Assembly: GCA_034927285.1 (NCBI GenBank)
Contig: JAYFQF010000006.1
Coordinates: 1 to 64,000, forward strand
DNA: 64,000 bases
Reading direction: 5' to 3'
DNA from: JAYFQF01 sp034927285
GTDB lineage: Bacteria; Bacillota; Peptococcia; DRI-13; UBA5745
A program made the translations under genes and the position numbers. Every line of letters begins with the position of its first letter. Position 1 is the first letter of the stretch. Below the pieces are notes generated by a model that was given only the letters and a program-made list of their open reading frames with translations, was not told where the DNA came from and did not search any database. Shown in pieces: positions 42,142-49,736 of this stretch.

Positions 42142-42964
42142 ATTTTAAAAATTTTTCTATCTCCAATACCAACAGAGCTTCACTCTCCGGCATCCGGGCA
42201 ACCCCGCAGGAAGAGCGGGCCGTCATATTCTGAGCGATCAGCAGACTATCCCCTCTGTGTATAACCTCCGGCTCAGCCAGGGGCAGGCGCCAGCTTTCGT
42301 ACCATAACGGCGTCTTAACCGGCTGGTAACGTTGGCCGTCCCAATAGGCCAGAGCGGAAAGCCGCCCGCTGAGACGTACTTTTCCAGCGCTCAGATAAGT
42401 AATGGTTTTTGCCTTTAAGGTAACGAGTCCTTTTCCGCCGAATACGGTCAGCACAGCCGGATGATAAAAGCCCTGATTTCCCATCGAGATCTCCTTCCCG
42501 CCGGCCTTATATAACGTAAAGTCCGCCTCATACTCTCCATCCGGCAGATAATTCCCCAGTTCTGTGGAGGAAACAAGCCGCAGCAGTTCGTCGGTTTCCT
42601 CCCCCCGGGCAATCACCAGAGTGGCCTCTATGCAGTTCTTGCTCATGCTCAGCAAATAATTAATGGAATCCTCCTCCAGCGACTGTTCAGGGGATAAGCC
42701 ATGCCTTGCCATCCAGCGGCGGACCAGCTGCTGATTGTTCCGGATATCCTTTATCAGCCGGCGGCCCTCGGCGGTCAGCATCAGCTTGCGGCCCTCCCGC
42801 TCCACCAGCCCCTGCTTTTCCAGATTGCTGACCATTCCCGACGCGCTGGCGGCCGTCACCCCCATGCGCTTCGCCAGACCGGTGACCGTCTGCTCCCGGC
42901 GGTCCGCTCCTCCGATGTAATACAGATAATATGCTTGTCCTTTTGTCGTGCGATCAAAAATCAT
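42134..42964 (-). CDS. DtxR-type repressor fused to a NEAT-like domain; candidate heme sensor
   Basis: The 276-residue protein starts at ATG 42964 after GGAGGTG. Residues 1-75 are a DtxR/MntR winged helix (LAKRMGVTAASASGMVSNLEKQGLV). Residues 76-135 match the position of the dimerisation domain, but the usual metal ligands are absent: where MntR has H..E and EGIEHH, this protein has N/Q, V and DSINYL. Residues 140-272 look NEAT-like: DGEYEADFTLYKAGGKEISMGN mirrors the DG-Y...SM(G/A)N pattern of the two surface proteins next door. No YxxxY is seen. The protein has no signal peptide and must be cytoplasmic. TTAG/CTAA palindromes flank the gene and the heme-operon promoter, so it probably represses both. 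Heme sensing is inference. Confidence 0.72.
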   Translation of the reverse strand: MIFDRTTKGQAYYLYYIGGADRREQTVTGLAKRMGVTAASASGMVSNLEKQGLVEREGRKLMLTAEGRRLIKDIRNNQQLVRRWMARHGLSPEQSLEEDSINYLLSMSKNCIEATLVIARGEETDELLRLVSSTELGNYLPDGEYEADFTLYKAGGKEISMGNQGFYHPAVLTVFGGKGLVTLKAKTITYLSAGKVRLSGRLSALAYWDGQRYQPVKTPLWYESWRLPLAEPEVIHRGDSLLIAQNMTARSSCGVARMPESEALLVLEIEKFLKFS

Positions 42965-42982
42965 TCTTCACCTCCAGCTGTA

Positions 42983-43018
42983 GCCCTTTAAGGTTAGTTT
43001 AAACTAACCTGAAAGGGC
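42983..43018 (-). promoter_or_regulatory. 36-bp operator palindrome in front of the DtxR/NEAT-like gene
   Basis: The core AGGTTAGTTTAAACTAACCT (42991-43010) is a perfect palindrome, and GCCCTTT/AAAGGGC extends it on both sides with one mismatch. AGGTTAG/CTAACCT equals the DtxR/IdeR half-site, though with wider spacing. Its place 19 bp before the ATG suggests autoregulation. The remaining 43019-43282 spacer shows no gene. Confidence 0.75.
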
Positions 43019-43231
43019 AAAACACTCCTAAAAAAAATCAGTGCATTATCTCTTTTAACATTAGTGCGGCTTTTATTTAAAATACTATCAATGCCACGGA
43101 AAATCAACCAATAAAAATTTTCCGTAAATTGGGGCTTCTGGTCTTAGAGAGATCACCGCTCTCAATAGAGGGTGGCTTTTTATACAAGAACTGCTGCCTA
43201 TCTCCAAAGCAGGACCTATTGTGGGGATAAA

Positions 43232-43273
43232 ATAAAGAAGCTGTCGCTTTGGGTTTTTAATCCGTTTGCGACA
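43232..43273 (-). terminator. Weak terminator after the tandem secreted-protein genes
   Basis: TGTCGC (43242-43247) and GCGACA (43268-43273) pair across a 20-base loop. On the minus strand TTCTTTATTTT follows. Confidence 0.5.
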
Positions 43274-43282
43274 ACTCCTTTA

Positions 43283-43903
43283 TCAAGATGGAGGGCTTTC
43301 TGCTTGTTGATCTTCCTTCCATTGCTGGTAGTACTTAAGTTCCCCCTCAATCTTGATTGTTACAACATCCTGTTCAACACAGTAGTCTCGAATTGCTTCA
43401 AAATCACCTTTTTCATAGCTCTCTTGGTTATCCTTAAGGAACTGTTCCAGGATATTCTTTTCACCGGAGCCATCGCCTTTATCCTGACGCACAATACGTT
43501 TACTATCGGTGCGCGTATAAAGCTGAACCACGCGACAAATAAAGAAATCACTGGGCTCAGCATTTTCAAAAGCAAGAGGGTCGGGTACGTCTGCCGGTAT
43601 TTTTGTAAAAGCCGCTTCCCGTTCGCGTTCATTTAAGTACTGAACTATGCCCGCAAAATCCCCTTTTTGAAAACGTTCCAAGTTATCCCGGTAGACCTGC
43701 TCCGTAACATCCTGGTCAGTGTCTAGATTGATGATTTTATATTCCTCCGGGCGGCTATAGAAGTCAGAAATTAAACTCGTGTAGTATTCGCCGGGTTGAT
43801 CGAGGGTTGAATCAGAAGTCTTAGTTTTCTGATTGTTAAAAATAAACGCAAGGCCAACTAGACACAGAAACAATGCAATAAAGACTACCTTTTTTGACAT
43901 CAA
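43283..43903 (-). CDS. Membrane-anchored or secreted protein of unknown function (paralogue A)
   Basis: The 206-residue protein begins with one hydrophobic helix (VVFIALFLCLVGLAFIF), so it is exported or anchored. Residues about 38-90 (YYTSLISDFYSRPEEYKI, then QVYRDNLERFQKGDFAGIVQYL) match the N-terminal part of the next protein upstream. A second similar stretch, QFLKDNQESYEKGDFEAIRDY, occurs near 150, so the motif is repeated internally. The rest is acidic and hydrophilic. I do not recognise the family. The genes are AT-richer than the neighbours. It lies 32 bp downstream of paralogue B on one transcript. Confidence 0.75.
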   Translation of the reverse strand: MMSKKVVFIALFLCLVGLAFIFNNQKTKTSDSTLDQPGEYYTSLISDFYSRPEEYKIINLDTDQDVTEQVYRDNLERFQKGDFAGIVQYLNEREREAAFTKIPADVPDPLAFENAEPSDFFICRVVQLYTRTDSKRIVRQDKGDGSGEKNILEQFLKDNQESYEKGDFEAIRDYCVEQDVVTIKIEGELKYYQQWKEDQQAESPPS

Positions 43904-43935
43904 TAGCCCCCCACAAAATCAATATTTAGAACCTC

Positions 43936-44625
43936 TTATAGATCCAATCGGCTTCCTCCTTGAAAAACATCCGTATGTACAGGGAATTCATATACCCGAT
44001 ACGGCGTGTCCGAGGTCGGCTTTACGCTAGCGATTAATTTAAAAGAGTGCCTAAATGTTACTATCGTTTGGTCAGCATTTAGGGAAGTGCTCCTCTCCGG
44101 ATATGTGATTTCATATCGGAAAGCAGGGTCGTCAAAACGATTATAAACCCAGTGAATAGTAGGCTTTGTAGCGTTAATAACAAGGTTGAGAGAATTTATT
44201 GTATATGTTGCCCGGAGATAATAGCCAAAATCGACACTTGCCCCGTAATTTATATCAGTTAAAATTGGGGTGTACTCCTTTTCTAGATTTATATCCCGAT
44301 AACCGGAACCTCTTAACCGGGCAGGAACCTCAACTCTGTTTGTTTTAATAAACAAACTTACGTTATCTATAGTATATTCCCAGATTTCCTGATAGTTTCC
44401 TTCTTGATAATTAAGCATATTAGAGCGTAAAAACTCTTCTCTAATGTTATTTCCCGTCGCATCCTCTACTTCATAGCGGTCAGGATTGGAAAATAAATCT
44501 TCCATCTTTTCAACAAAATAGGCACTTACATTAGTATCTGATGGTGTTTTAGCGTACAGAGACCCAGGGATAAGACCGCAAAGCAACATGGTAATAATTA
44601 ATGCACTTATTTGTCTTTTTACCAT
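43936..44625 (-). CDS. Secreted protein of unknown function (paralogue B)
   Basis: The 229-residue protein has a cleavable signal peptide (MVKRQISALIITMLLCGL...LYAK). The mature N-terminus YFVEKMEDLFSNPDRYEV and FLRSNMLNYQEGNYQEIWEY share the pattern of paralogue A (a Y-x-F-S/R-P-x-x-Y start, then an N-x-x-x-x-x-x-G-[DN]-[FY] helix). The second half is beta-rich with no known motif. The ATG is preceded by AAGGAGG. A good promoter lies 100 bp upstream. AT-rich composition and a transposase remnant next door suggest recent acquisition. Confidence 0.75.
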   Translation of the reverse strand: MVKRQISALIITMLLCGLIPGSLYAKTPSDTNVSAYFVEKMEDLFSNPDRYEVEDATGNNIREEFLRSNMLNYQEGNYQEIWEYTIDNVSLFIKTNRVEVPARLRGSGYRDINLEKEYTPILTDINYGASVDFGYYLRATYTINSLNLVINATKPTIHWVYNRFDDPAFRYEITYPERSTSLNADQTIVTFRHSFKLIASVKPTSDTPYRVYEFPVHTDVFQGGSRLDL

Positions 44626-44726
44626 TTTATCCTCCTTTTGGTTCAGAAGCCAACAATGGAGTTTTTCTTTTGGATGTCTCCTTCCTGCTGTTATTTAACA
44701 AGCCTCATACAGTAAGCTTGTATATA

Positions 44727-44755
44727 ATTGTAAACCAATTTGGTAAATTTTTCAA
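44727..44755 (-). promoter_or_regulatory. Promoter of the tandem secreted-protein genes, with palindrome in the spacer
   Basis: On the minus strand TTGAAA (44755-44750) and TACAAT (44732-44727) are 17 bp apart. The spacer holds ACCAAATTGGT, a perfect inverted repeat that could be a repressor site. Confidence 0.65.
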
Positions 44756-44796
44756 GATCTATTGCTTATGTTGTAGTAAGAAACATATTTTACGCA

Positions 44797-44836
44797 AATA
44801 AAAAAGCCCTCCTCTGGATGGTCCGGGTAGGGCTTT
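44797..44836 (-). terminator. Minus-strand terminator upstream of the secreted-protein genes
   Basis: AAAGCCCT (44803-44810) and AGGGCTTT (44829-44836) form the stem. On the minus strand it ends in TTTTTTATTT. It would stop transcripts coming from the tRNA-Glu side. Confidence 0.65.
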
Positions 44837-44917
44837 GCTGTACCTGTGCTCTTATCGCTATTTCTCTACCCACACATCCACCCGGCCAGGCTGCCAGTCC
44901 CCCCGGTAGCCCAGGGC

Positions 44918-45061
44918 AAGGAAAAGATCGTACTGCTGACTCTGGAGCCGGATTGGGAAAAAATGAAGACGCGCATGAGTGTGGTGGAGCACCCCTTTGG
45001 CACGGTGAAATGGTATCATGGGGCCCATTACCTCCTTTGCCGGGGCCGGGAAAAGGCAAGC
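44918..45061 (+). pseudogene. Remnant of an IS1182-type transposase (C-terminal fragment)
   Basis: A short plus-strand frame reads MKTRMSVVEHPFGTVKWYHGAHYL followed by LCRGREKA (given in parts), the end of the DDE domain of IS1182-like transposases, where VEHPFGT is conserved. There is no start, no catalytic core and no terminal repeats, so only a relic remains. It lies between the tRNA-Glu gene and the AT-rich secreted-protein genes. Confidence 0.7.
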
Positions 45062-45110
45062 TGGCCTGGACCGGCTGCTGACCCTGGCGGCCAGAAGAAA
45101 AAGGCACACA

Positions 45111-45162
45111 AAAAAACGTTGGCAAAACAGGCAAAAAGCCTGTTCTGTCAACGTTTTTCTTT
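45111..45162. terminator. Bidirectional terminator downstream of tRNA-Glu
   Basis: AAAAACGTTG (45112-45121) pairs with CAACGTTTTT (45149-45158), and CAGGC with GCCTG inside. A- and T-runs on both sides allow use by the minus-strand tRNA transcript. Confidence 0.75.
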
Positions 45163-45190
45163 AACCGAAAACGTGTTTTCGGACAAATTC

Positions 45191-45266
45191 TGGTGACCCG
45201 TAGGGGACTCGAACCCCTGTTTTCGCCGTGAGAGGGCGACGTCTTAGGCCGCTTGACCAACGGGCC
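45191..45266 (-). tRNA. tRNA-Glu (CTC)
   Basis: The minus strand folds into a standard cloverleaf of 76 nt. GGCCCGT pairs with ACGGGTC (one wobble), the anticodon loop is CTCTCAC with anticodon CTC (reads GAG), the T-arm is GGTTCGAGTCC, and CCA is encoded. Confidence 0.96.
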
Positions 45267-45296
45267 AAAGTTCAAGCAGTAAAACCGACGAAGTTT

Positions 45297-45325
45297 ATTA
45301 TATACAAAGGGGCGATTTTTGTCAA
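45297..45325 (-). promoter_or_regulatory. Consensus sigma-A promoter of tRNA-Glu
   Basis: On the minus strand TTGACA (45325-45320) and TATAAT (45302-45297) are both perfect and 17 bp apart, 30 bp before the tRNA. Confidence 0.92.
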
Positions 45326-45369
45326 ATTTTATTTTCTTAAAAATGCCGTGCTTAATTTCTAGCTCATTT

Positions 45370-46182
45370 CTAGCTCAGCAAGAAAAAATACACGAAGATG
45401 ATGGCGCCCAAAATAATCCGATAGTACCCAAAAGCGGTAAAATCATGGCGCCGGATATAATTCAGCAGGAATCTGATCGCCCAAAGGGATACCCCGAAGG
45501 CCACCAGTGAACCTGCCGCCAGCACCGCCCATTCCAGGCCGCCGAAACCAAAGCCCGCTTTCAGGAGTTTTAACAGACTGGCGCCAAACATCATCGGAAT
45601 CGCTAAAAAGAAAGAAAACTCCGAGGCTTCATATCGGGAACAGCCCAAAAGCACCGCGCCCAGAATTGTAGCTCCGGAGCGGGAGGTGCCGGGGACCAGG
45701 GCCAGTACCTGGAAGACGCCGATCAAAAGGGCGGTTTTATAGGACAGCTCATGGATATTATTGATCCTGGGGGTCCGGGGCTTCCGCTCAATCAGGATAA
45801 AAAGCACGCCGTAAAGGATCAGGGTTGCCGCTACCGGCAGGGCGCCGTAGAAAATGGCGTTGATCTGCTCTTCAAAAAGAACGCCGACAACGCCGGCAGG
45901 AATCACGGCGGCCAGCACTTTGAACCAAAGCTCCCAGGTATCCCGCTTTTGCTTTTTGGTCTTTTTGCTGCTGAAGGGCCAAAGCTTATGGAAATACAGG
46001 ACCACCACCGCCAGGATTGATCCCAGCTGCACCACCACTAAAAAGGTGTCCACAAATTCTTTGGAAAAATTCAGGGGTAAAAACTCATTTAGCAGGATCA
46101 TATGGCCGGTGCTGCTGATGGGCAGCCATTCAGAAATTCCCTGCACGATGCCGAATATCACGGCTTTAAATATTTCAAACAA
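45370..46182 (-). CDS. uppP: Undecaprenyl-diphosphatase UppP (BacA)
   Basis: The membrane phosphatase recycles undecaprenyl pyrophosphate, the lipid carrier of cell-wall precursors, and can confer bacitracin resistance. GISEWLPISSTGHM near the N-terminus and PGTSRSGATI near 170 are the two catalytic signatures. The protein has about eight helices. TTG 46182 lies nine bases after AGGAGG and gives 270 residues, the family length; the upstream in-frame stretch is unlikely to be translated. Confidence 0.94.
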   Translation of the reverse strand: MFEIFKAVIFGIVQGISEWLPISSTGHMILLNEFLPLNFSKEFVDTFLVVVQLGSILAVVVLYFHKLWPFSSKKTKKQKRDTWELWFKVLAAVIPAGVVGVLFEEQINAIFYGALPVAATLILYGVLFILIERKPRTPRINNIHELSYKTALLIGVFQVLALVPGTSRSGATILGAVLLGCSRYEASEFSFFLAIPMMFGASLLKLLKAGFGFGGLEWAVLAAGSLVAFGVSLWAIRFLLNYIRRHDFTAFGYYRIILGAIIFVYFFLLS

Positions 46183-46263
46183 AACAAACAGCCTCCTGAA
46201 TAAGCATCTTCCCCCCGCAAAGGGGTACACCGCCGGGCTGGCCGGCTCTTTTACTTTATGCGG

Positions 46264-46470
46264 TCACCGAAAATAAATTCCCCGGGATTGGAGGATCTGG
46301 AAAACGGCCATCAGCCCGTAAATGACCGCTCCTATGGCGCAAATATTCCGGCTGAGCCTGTATCCCCTGGAATCCCATTTTTTATCGCTGTTATGAGCCT
46401 TAACGGCCAAAAGCGATAAGAGCAGGGCCACTACTGCCGGGAAAACCCCGGGAACGGTCAGATTGCTCAA
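46264..46470 (-). CDS. Small two-helix membrane protein, 68 residues
   Basis: TTG 46470 overlaps the stop of the YbaK-like gene (TTGA), so it is translationally coupled. Two hydrophobic helices (about 5-23 and 43-62) flank a polar loop, NSDKKWDSRGYRLSRN. I do not recognise the family. Translational coupling and the AAGAGAAGG site support it as real. Confidence 0.6.
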   Translation of the reverse strand: MSNLTVPGVFPAVVALLLSLLAVKAHNSDKKWDSRGYRLSRNICAIGAVIYGLMAVFQILQSRGIYFR

Positions 46471-46964
46471 GCCTTCTCTTCCTCCTCATCCTGCCAGCCC
46501 TTGCAGACGTCCACCCAGTCTTTGGCCCGGGAATACTCTTCCAGCTGGCTTAAGGTAAGCTCCACTGCGGAACTGGCGCTGCCTGCAGCGGGAAAAACCG
46601 TGATAAAACGCTTCATGGACTCATCCAAATACACCGGTACTTTCTCCGGTAAAGCAAAAGGGCAGACGCCGCCTACGGCGTGTCCGGTGAATTCCAGAAC
46701 TTCCCCGGCAGCCAGCATGCTGGGTTTGCAGCCAAAGCAGCGCTTGAATTTGCCGTTGTTTATCTTGGCGTCCCCGGCGGCCACCACCATGATGCAGCCG
46801 CCATCCTTGTCGCTGAAGGTCAGGCTTTTGGCAATGCGGGCCGGCTCCACAGCCAGGGCCTGAGCCGCCAATTCGACGGTTGCGCTGGATACGGCAAACT
46901 CCCGGACCTTCTCTGCGGCGCCGTACTTTCTCAGATATCTTTTTACGTTTTCAATGGATGACAT
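46467..46964 (-). CDS. YbaK/EbsC family aminoacyl-tRNA deacylase
   Basis: The 165-residue protein starts at ATG 46964 and is family-sized. AKSLTFSDKDG with the catalytic-type Lys, KINNGKFKRCFG and HAVGGVCPFALP are YbaK/ProX landmarks. Such proteins hydrolyse mischarged aminoacyl-tRNA, often Cys-tRNA-Pro. It is followed by the overlapping 68-residue membrane protein gene. The exact specificity is not evident. Confidence 0.92.
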   Translation of the reverse strand: MSSIENVKRYLRKYGAAEKVREFAVSSATVELAAQALAVEPARIAKSLTFSDKDGGCIMVVAAGDAKINNGKFKRCFGCKPSMLAAGEVLEFTGHAVGGVCPFALPEKVPVYLDESMKRFITVFPAAGSASSAVELTLSQLEEYSRAKDWVDVCKGWQDEEEEKA

Positions 46965-47017
46965 GGGTGATTCCTCTCTTGATTCAAATAGCGGCATTGA
47001 AACAGCGGCAGCGCTTT

Positions 47018-48223
47018 TTATTCGGCCGTCACGCTTTTATACCCTTCCGCCGAAGCCGCCAGCAGGTCCTGAAGCTTGGGGTTGTCCATCACCTGATGGG
47101 CCTCCATGGCGGCGGAAATCTTTTCGGGAATATCCGTAAAACGGATTTTCCCGGCCAGAAACGCTTCCACCGCCCCCTCGTTTGCTCCGTTCATCACAGC
47201 TGTCATGGTGCCGCCGGCCCTGAGGGCTTCGTAAGCCAGCTTCAGGCAGGGAAAGCTCCGGTCGTCGGGCTCAAAAAAAGTCAGTCCCCCCTGGGCCGCC
47301 AGATCCAGGTATTCGCCGCAGGTCTTGATCCGTTTGGGCCAGGTCAGAGCCAGCTGAATGGGGGTCCTCATGTCTGCCTTGCCCAACTGGGCGATCATGG
47401 AGCCGTCGATGAATTCCACCAGGGAATGAACCACGCTCTGGGGATGCACCAGCACCTGAATCCGGGACGCCGGTATGCCGAACAGCCAGCGGGCCTCGAT
47501 CACTTCCAGCCCTTTGTTCATCATCGTGGCGCTGTCGACGGTGACCTTGGCTCCCATATGCCAGTTAGGGTGGTTCAGGGCCGCCGCCGGCGTGACGTCT
47601 TTCATCTCCTCCAGGGTCTTGCCCCAAAAAGGCCCGCCGGAAGCGGTCAGAATCAGCCGCCGCACCATGGCCGCCGTTTCCCTGGCTTTTTCCGCCGCCG
47701 CCGCCTTGTAATTCCCCGAGACGCTGGCGGCCTGACCGCTTAAGCATTGGAAGATGGCGGAGTGCTCGCTGTCCACAGGATAGATGGTGGCGCCATGTGC
47801 CGCCGCCAGGCCGCAGACCATTTGTCCGGCCACTCCCAGGGCTTCTTTATTGGCCAGAGCGATTCTTTTTCCTGCCTTGGCCGCCGCCAGTACCGGCTCC
47901 AGGCCGGCGGCGCCGGAAATGGCCGCCACTACCGTGCCGGCGCCGCCCATGGTGGCGGCCAGCTTCAGCCCTTCCGGTCCGTACATGATCTCCGGCATAA
48001 AGCTGCCTTCCGATTGTAAGAGCTTCTTCAGTTCATGGGCCTTCTGGGCAGAGACGGTTACCGCCAGCTTCGGTTCAAACTCCGAAATCTGACGGCATAA
48101 TAATTCCACGTTCAAATTGCCGGTCAGAGCCTCCACCTCAAGGCCCAGATGCCGCGCAACCTCCAAAGTCTGAGTACCGATACTGCCGGTTGACCCCAGC
48201 ACCGAGATTCCCTGCTTTGCCAT
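47018..48223 (-). CDS. dxr: 1-deoxy-D-xylulose 5-phosphate reductoisomerase
   Basis: The 401-residue NADPH enzyme performs the second step of the MEP isoprenoid pathway. The N-terminal dinucleotide motif GSTGSIGTQTL is clear. SEHSAIFQCL and ILTASGGPFWGK are active-site segments, and MGAKVTVDSATMMNKGLE is the family signature. ATG 48223 follows AGAGGGGA. MEP-pathway product feeds the undecaprenyl carrier recycled by UppP nearby, though the genes are not one operon. Confidence 0.95.
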   Translation of the reverse strand: MAKQGISVLGSTGSIGTQTLEVARHLGLEVEALTGNLNVELLCRQISEFEPKLAVTVSAQKAHELKKLLQSEGSFMPEIMYGPEGLKLAATMGGAGTVVAAISGAAGLEPVLAAAKAGKRIALANKEALGVAGQMVCGLAAAHGATIYPVDSEHSAIFQCLSGQAASVSGNYKAAAAEKARETAAMVRRLILTASGGPFWGKTLEEMKDVTPAAALNHPNWHMGAKVTVDSATMMNKGLEVIEARWLFGIPASRIQVLVHPQSVVHSLVEFIDGSMIAQLGKADMRTPIQLALTWPKRIKTCGEYLDLAAQGGLTFFEPDDRSFPCLKLAYEALRAGGTMTAVMNGANEGAVEAFLAGKIRFTDIPEKISAAMEAHQVMDNPKLQDLLAASAEGYKSVTAE

Positions 48224-48269
48224 CCTATCCCCTCTTTTCCTCAAAAAAACCAACTCCATAACGCAAATA

Positions 48270-49664
48270 CTACTGCTGGGTAATGTCATGAATCCATTTG
48301 CCGCTGCGATAGCGGATCATGACCGCGGCAAACTTGATTAATTCTTCTGTTCCGATCAAAGCCACCACATATTCAACGGGCAGCTTCCAGTAAACGGCGC
48401 CCAGAAAAGCCAGGGGAACTCCCACCAGCCACATGGTCAAAAGGTCGATGGCCAGACAGATCCTGACGTCGCCGCCGCCCCGGAAGATCCCGATAATCAT
48501 GACCAGATTTACCTGACGGATCCCATAAGTGGCGCCAAAAATCCAGAGGATATGCAGGGCCGCGGATTTTGCCCCGGCGGATATCTGATAAAGCGACAGA
48601 ACTAAAGGAGCGCTGACGATAATCAAAAGCCCCAGTCCCAGGCCAACCACCGCGGTCAGCGCCATAAAATTCCGGGCATAAATCCTGGCCCGTTTTATAT
48701 TCTGAGCGCCGATCTGATTACCGATCATGACCAGGGCGGCGCCGGCAATGCTTAAGCACAGCACCATAAACAGGTTCTGGACAGTGCCGGTGATATTGGT
48801 GGCCGCCAAAGCCCTGGTGCCGATACGGCCATAAGCCGCCATATATAAAATGGTGCCCAGGCCCCAAAGCCCCTCGTTTAATATCACGGGCAAAATAGTG
48901 GCATAAGTTTTTTTTACAAAAGCCAGGTCAAAGTTTAAGTATTCTTCCCACCGGGCCCGAAAAACGCTGTTTTTTCGGAAGCTGGCGGATAAAAGCAGCC
49001 CGCATTCCAGGCAGCGGGCCGCTACCGTAGCCAGGGCGGCTCCCGTCACACCCAGAACCGGCGCTCCGAATTTACCGAAAATCAGGATATAATTTAAGCC
49101 CGTATTGGTCAGGATCGCCGCCAGGCTGATGATCATGGGAACGTGGGCCTTGTTTATGCTGCGCAAGGCATGGGAAAACAAAAAGGATAATGCCGTAGGG
49201 ATATAGCTGAGGCAGACGATCCTCAGATAATCCGCCCCCAGGGCCTGCACGGCCGTTGAATCGCTGAAAAAACCGATGATCCCCGCCGGAAAAGATCGCG
49301 CGGCTAAAGAAAAAAACAGTCCGGTAAAAAGCAGGCTGGTAACTCCCACCCCCATGATACGGATGATGTTTTCCCGGCCGCCGCCGCCCCAGTACTGAGA
49401 AATGAATACGCTGGAGCCGGAAGCGATTCCATAGATAAACATATTAAACAAGAAAAAGAACTGATTGGCCACCCCTACCGCGGCTACTTCATTTTCTCCC
49501 ACAAAACCGATCATGATCGTATCCACAAGATTTAAGGAGGAGGCTAAAAAGTTTTGAATGATAATCGGCAGGGCCAGGATCCATAGGTTCCGGAAAAAAG
49601 CGCCGTCTCCGAACAGCCATACCGGAAATCCCGCCTGGCGATAAAGCTTGTCTTTACCAAACAT
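48270..49664 (-). CDS. MATE family efflux protein
   Basis: The 464-residue protein has about twelve helices. NLVDTIMIGFVGENEVAAVGVANQ near residue 45 is the typical MATE N-terminal repeat start, and ATNITGTVQNLFMVL marks the second half. These are Na+- or H+-driven drug or metabolite exporters; substrate unknown. ATG 49664 lies closely after GGAAGGG; a GTG at 49676 has no ribosome binding site. The gene lies 46 bp upstream of dxr on the same strand. Confidence 0.9.
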   Translation of the reverse strand: MFGKDKLYRQAGFPVWLFGDGAFFRNLWILALPIIIQNFLASSLNLVDTIMIGFVGENEVAAVGVANQFFFLFNMFIYGIASGSSVFISQYWGGGGRENIIRIMGVGVTSLLFTGLFFSLAARSFPAGIIGFFSDSTAVQALGADYLRIVCLSYIPTALSFLFSHALRSINKAHVPMIISLAAILTNTGLNYILIFGKFGAPVLGVTGAALATVAARCLECGLLLSASFRKNSVFRARWEEYLNFDLAFVKKTYATILPVILNEGLWGLGTILYMAAYGRIGTRALAATNITGTVQNLFMVLCLSIAGAALVMIGNQIGAQNIKRARIYARNFMALTAVVGLGLGLLIIVSAPLVLSLYQISAGAKSAALHILWIFGATYGIRQVNLVMIIGIFRGGGDVRICLAIDLLTMWLVGVPLAFLGAVYWKLPVEYVVALIGTEELIKFAAVMIRYRSGKWIHDITQQ

Positions 49665-49680
49665 GATCCCTTCCACAAAT

Positions 49681-49704
49681 GAAAAGCAGGCGGTTAAGCC
49701 TGCT
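49681..49704 (-). terminator. Terminator of rpe
   Basis: AGCAGGC (49685-49691) and GCCTGCT (49698-49704) form the stem. On the minus strand it ends in TTTT. It separates rpe from the MATE gene. Confidence 0.65.
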
Positions 49705-49736
49705 GTTTGTTATTTCTGAGGATGTGCCTGCTGTTT

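Noticed and set aside
44846..45196. A 116-residue functional protein covering the transposase relic
   Set aside because: Only the middle matches a known family, the start lacks a ribosome binding site and the end runs through a terminator hairpin.
45191..45266. Integration (att) site of a genomic island at tRNA-Glu
   Set aside because: No integrase gene and no duplicate of the tRNA 3' end was found nearby; only an IS relic is present.
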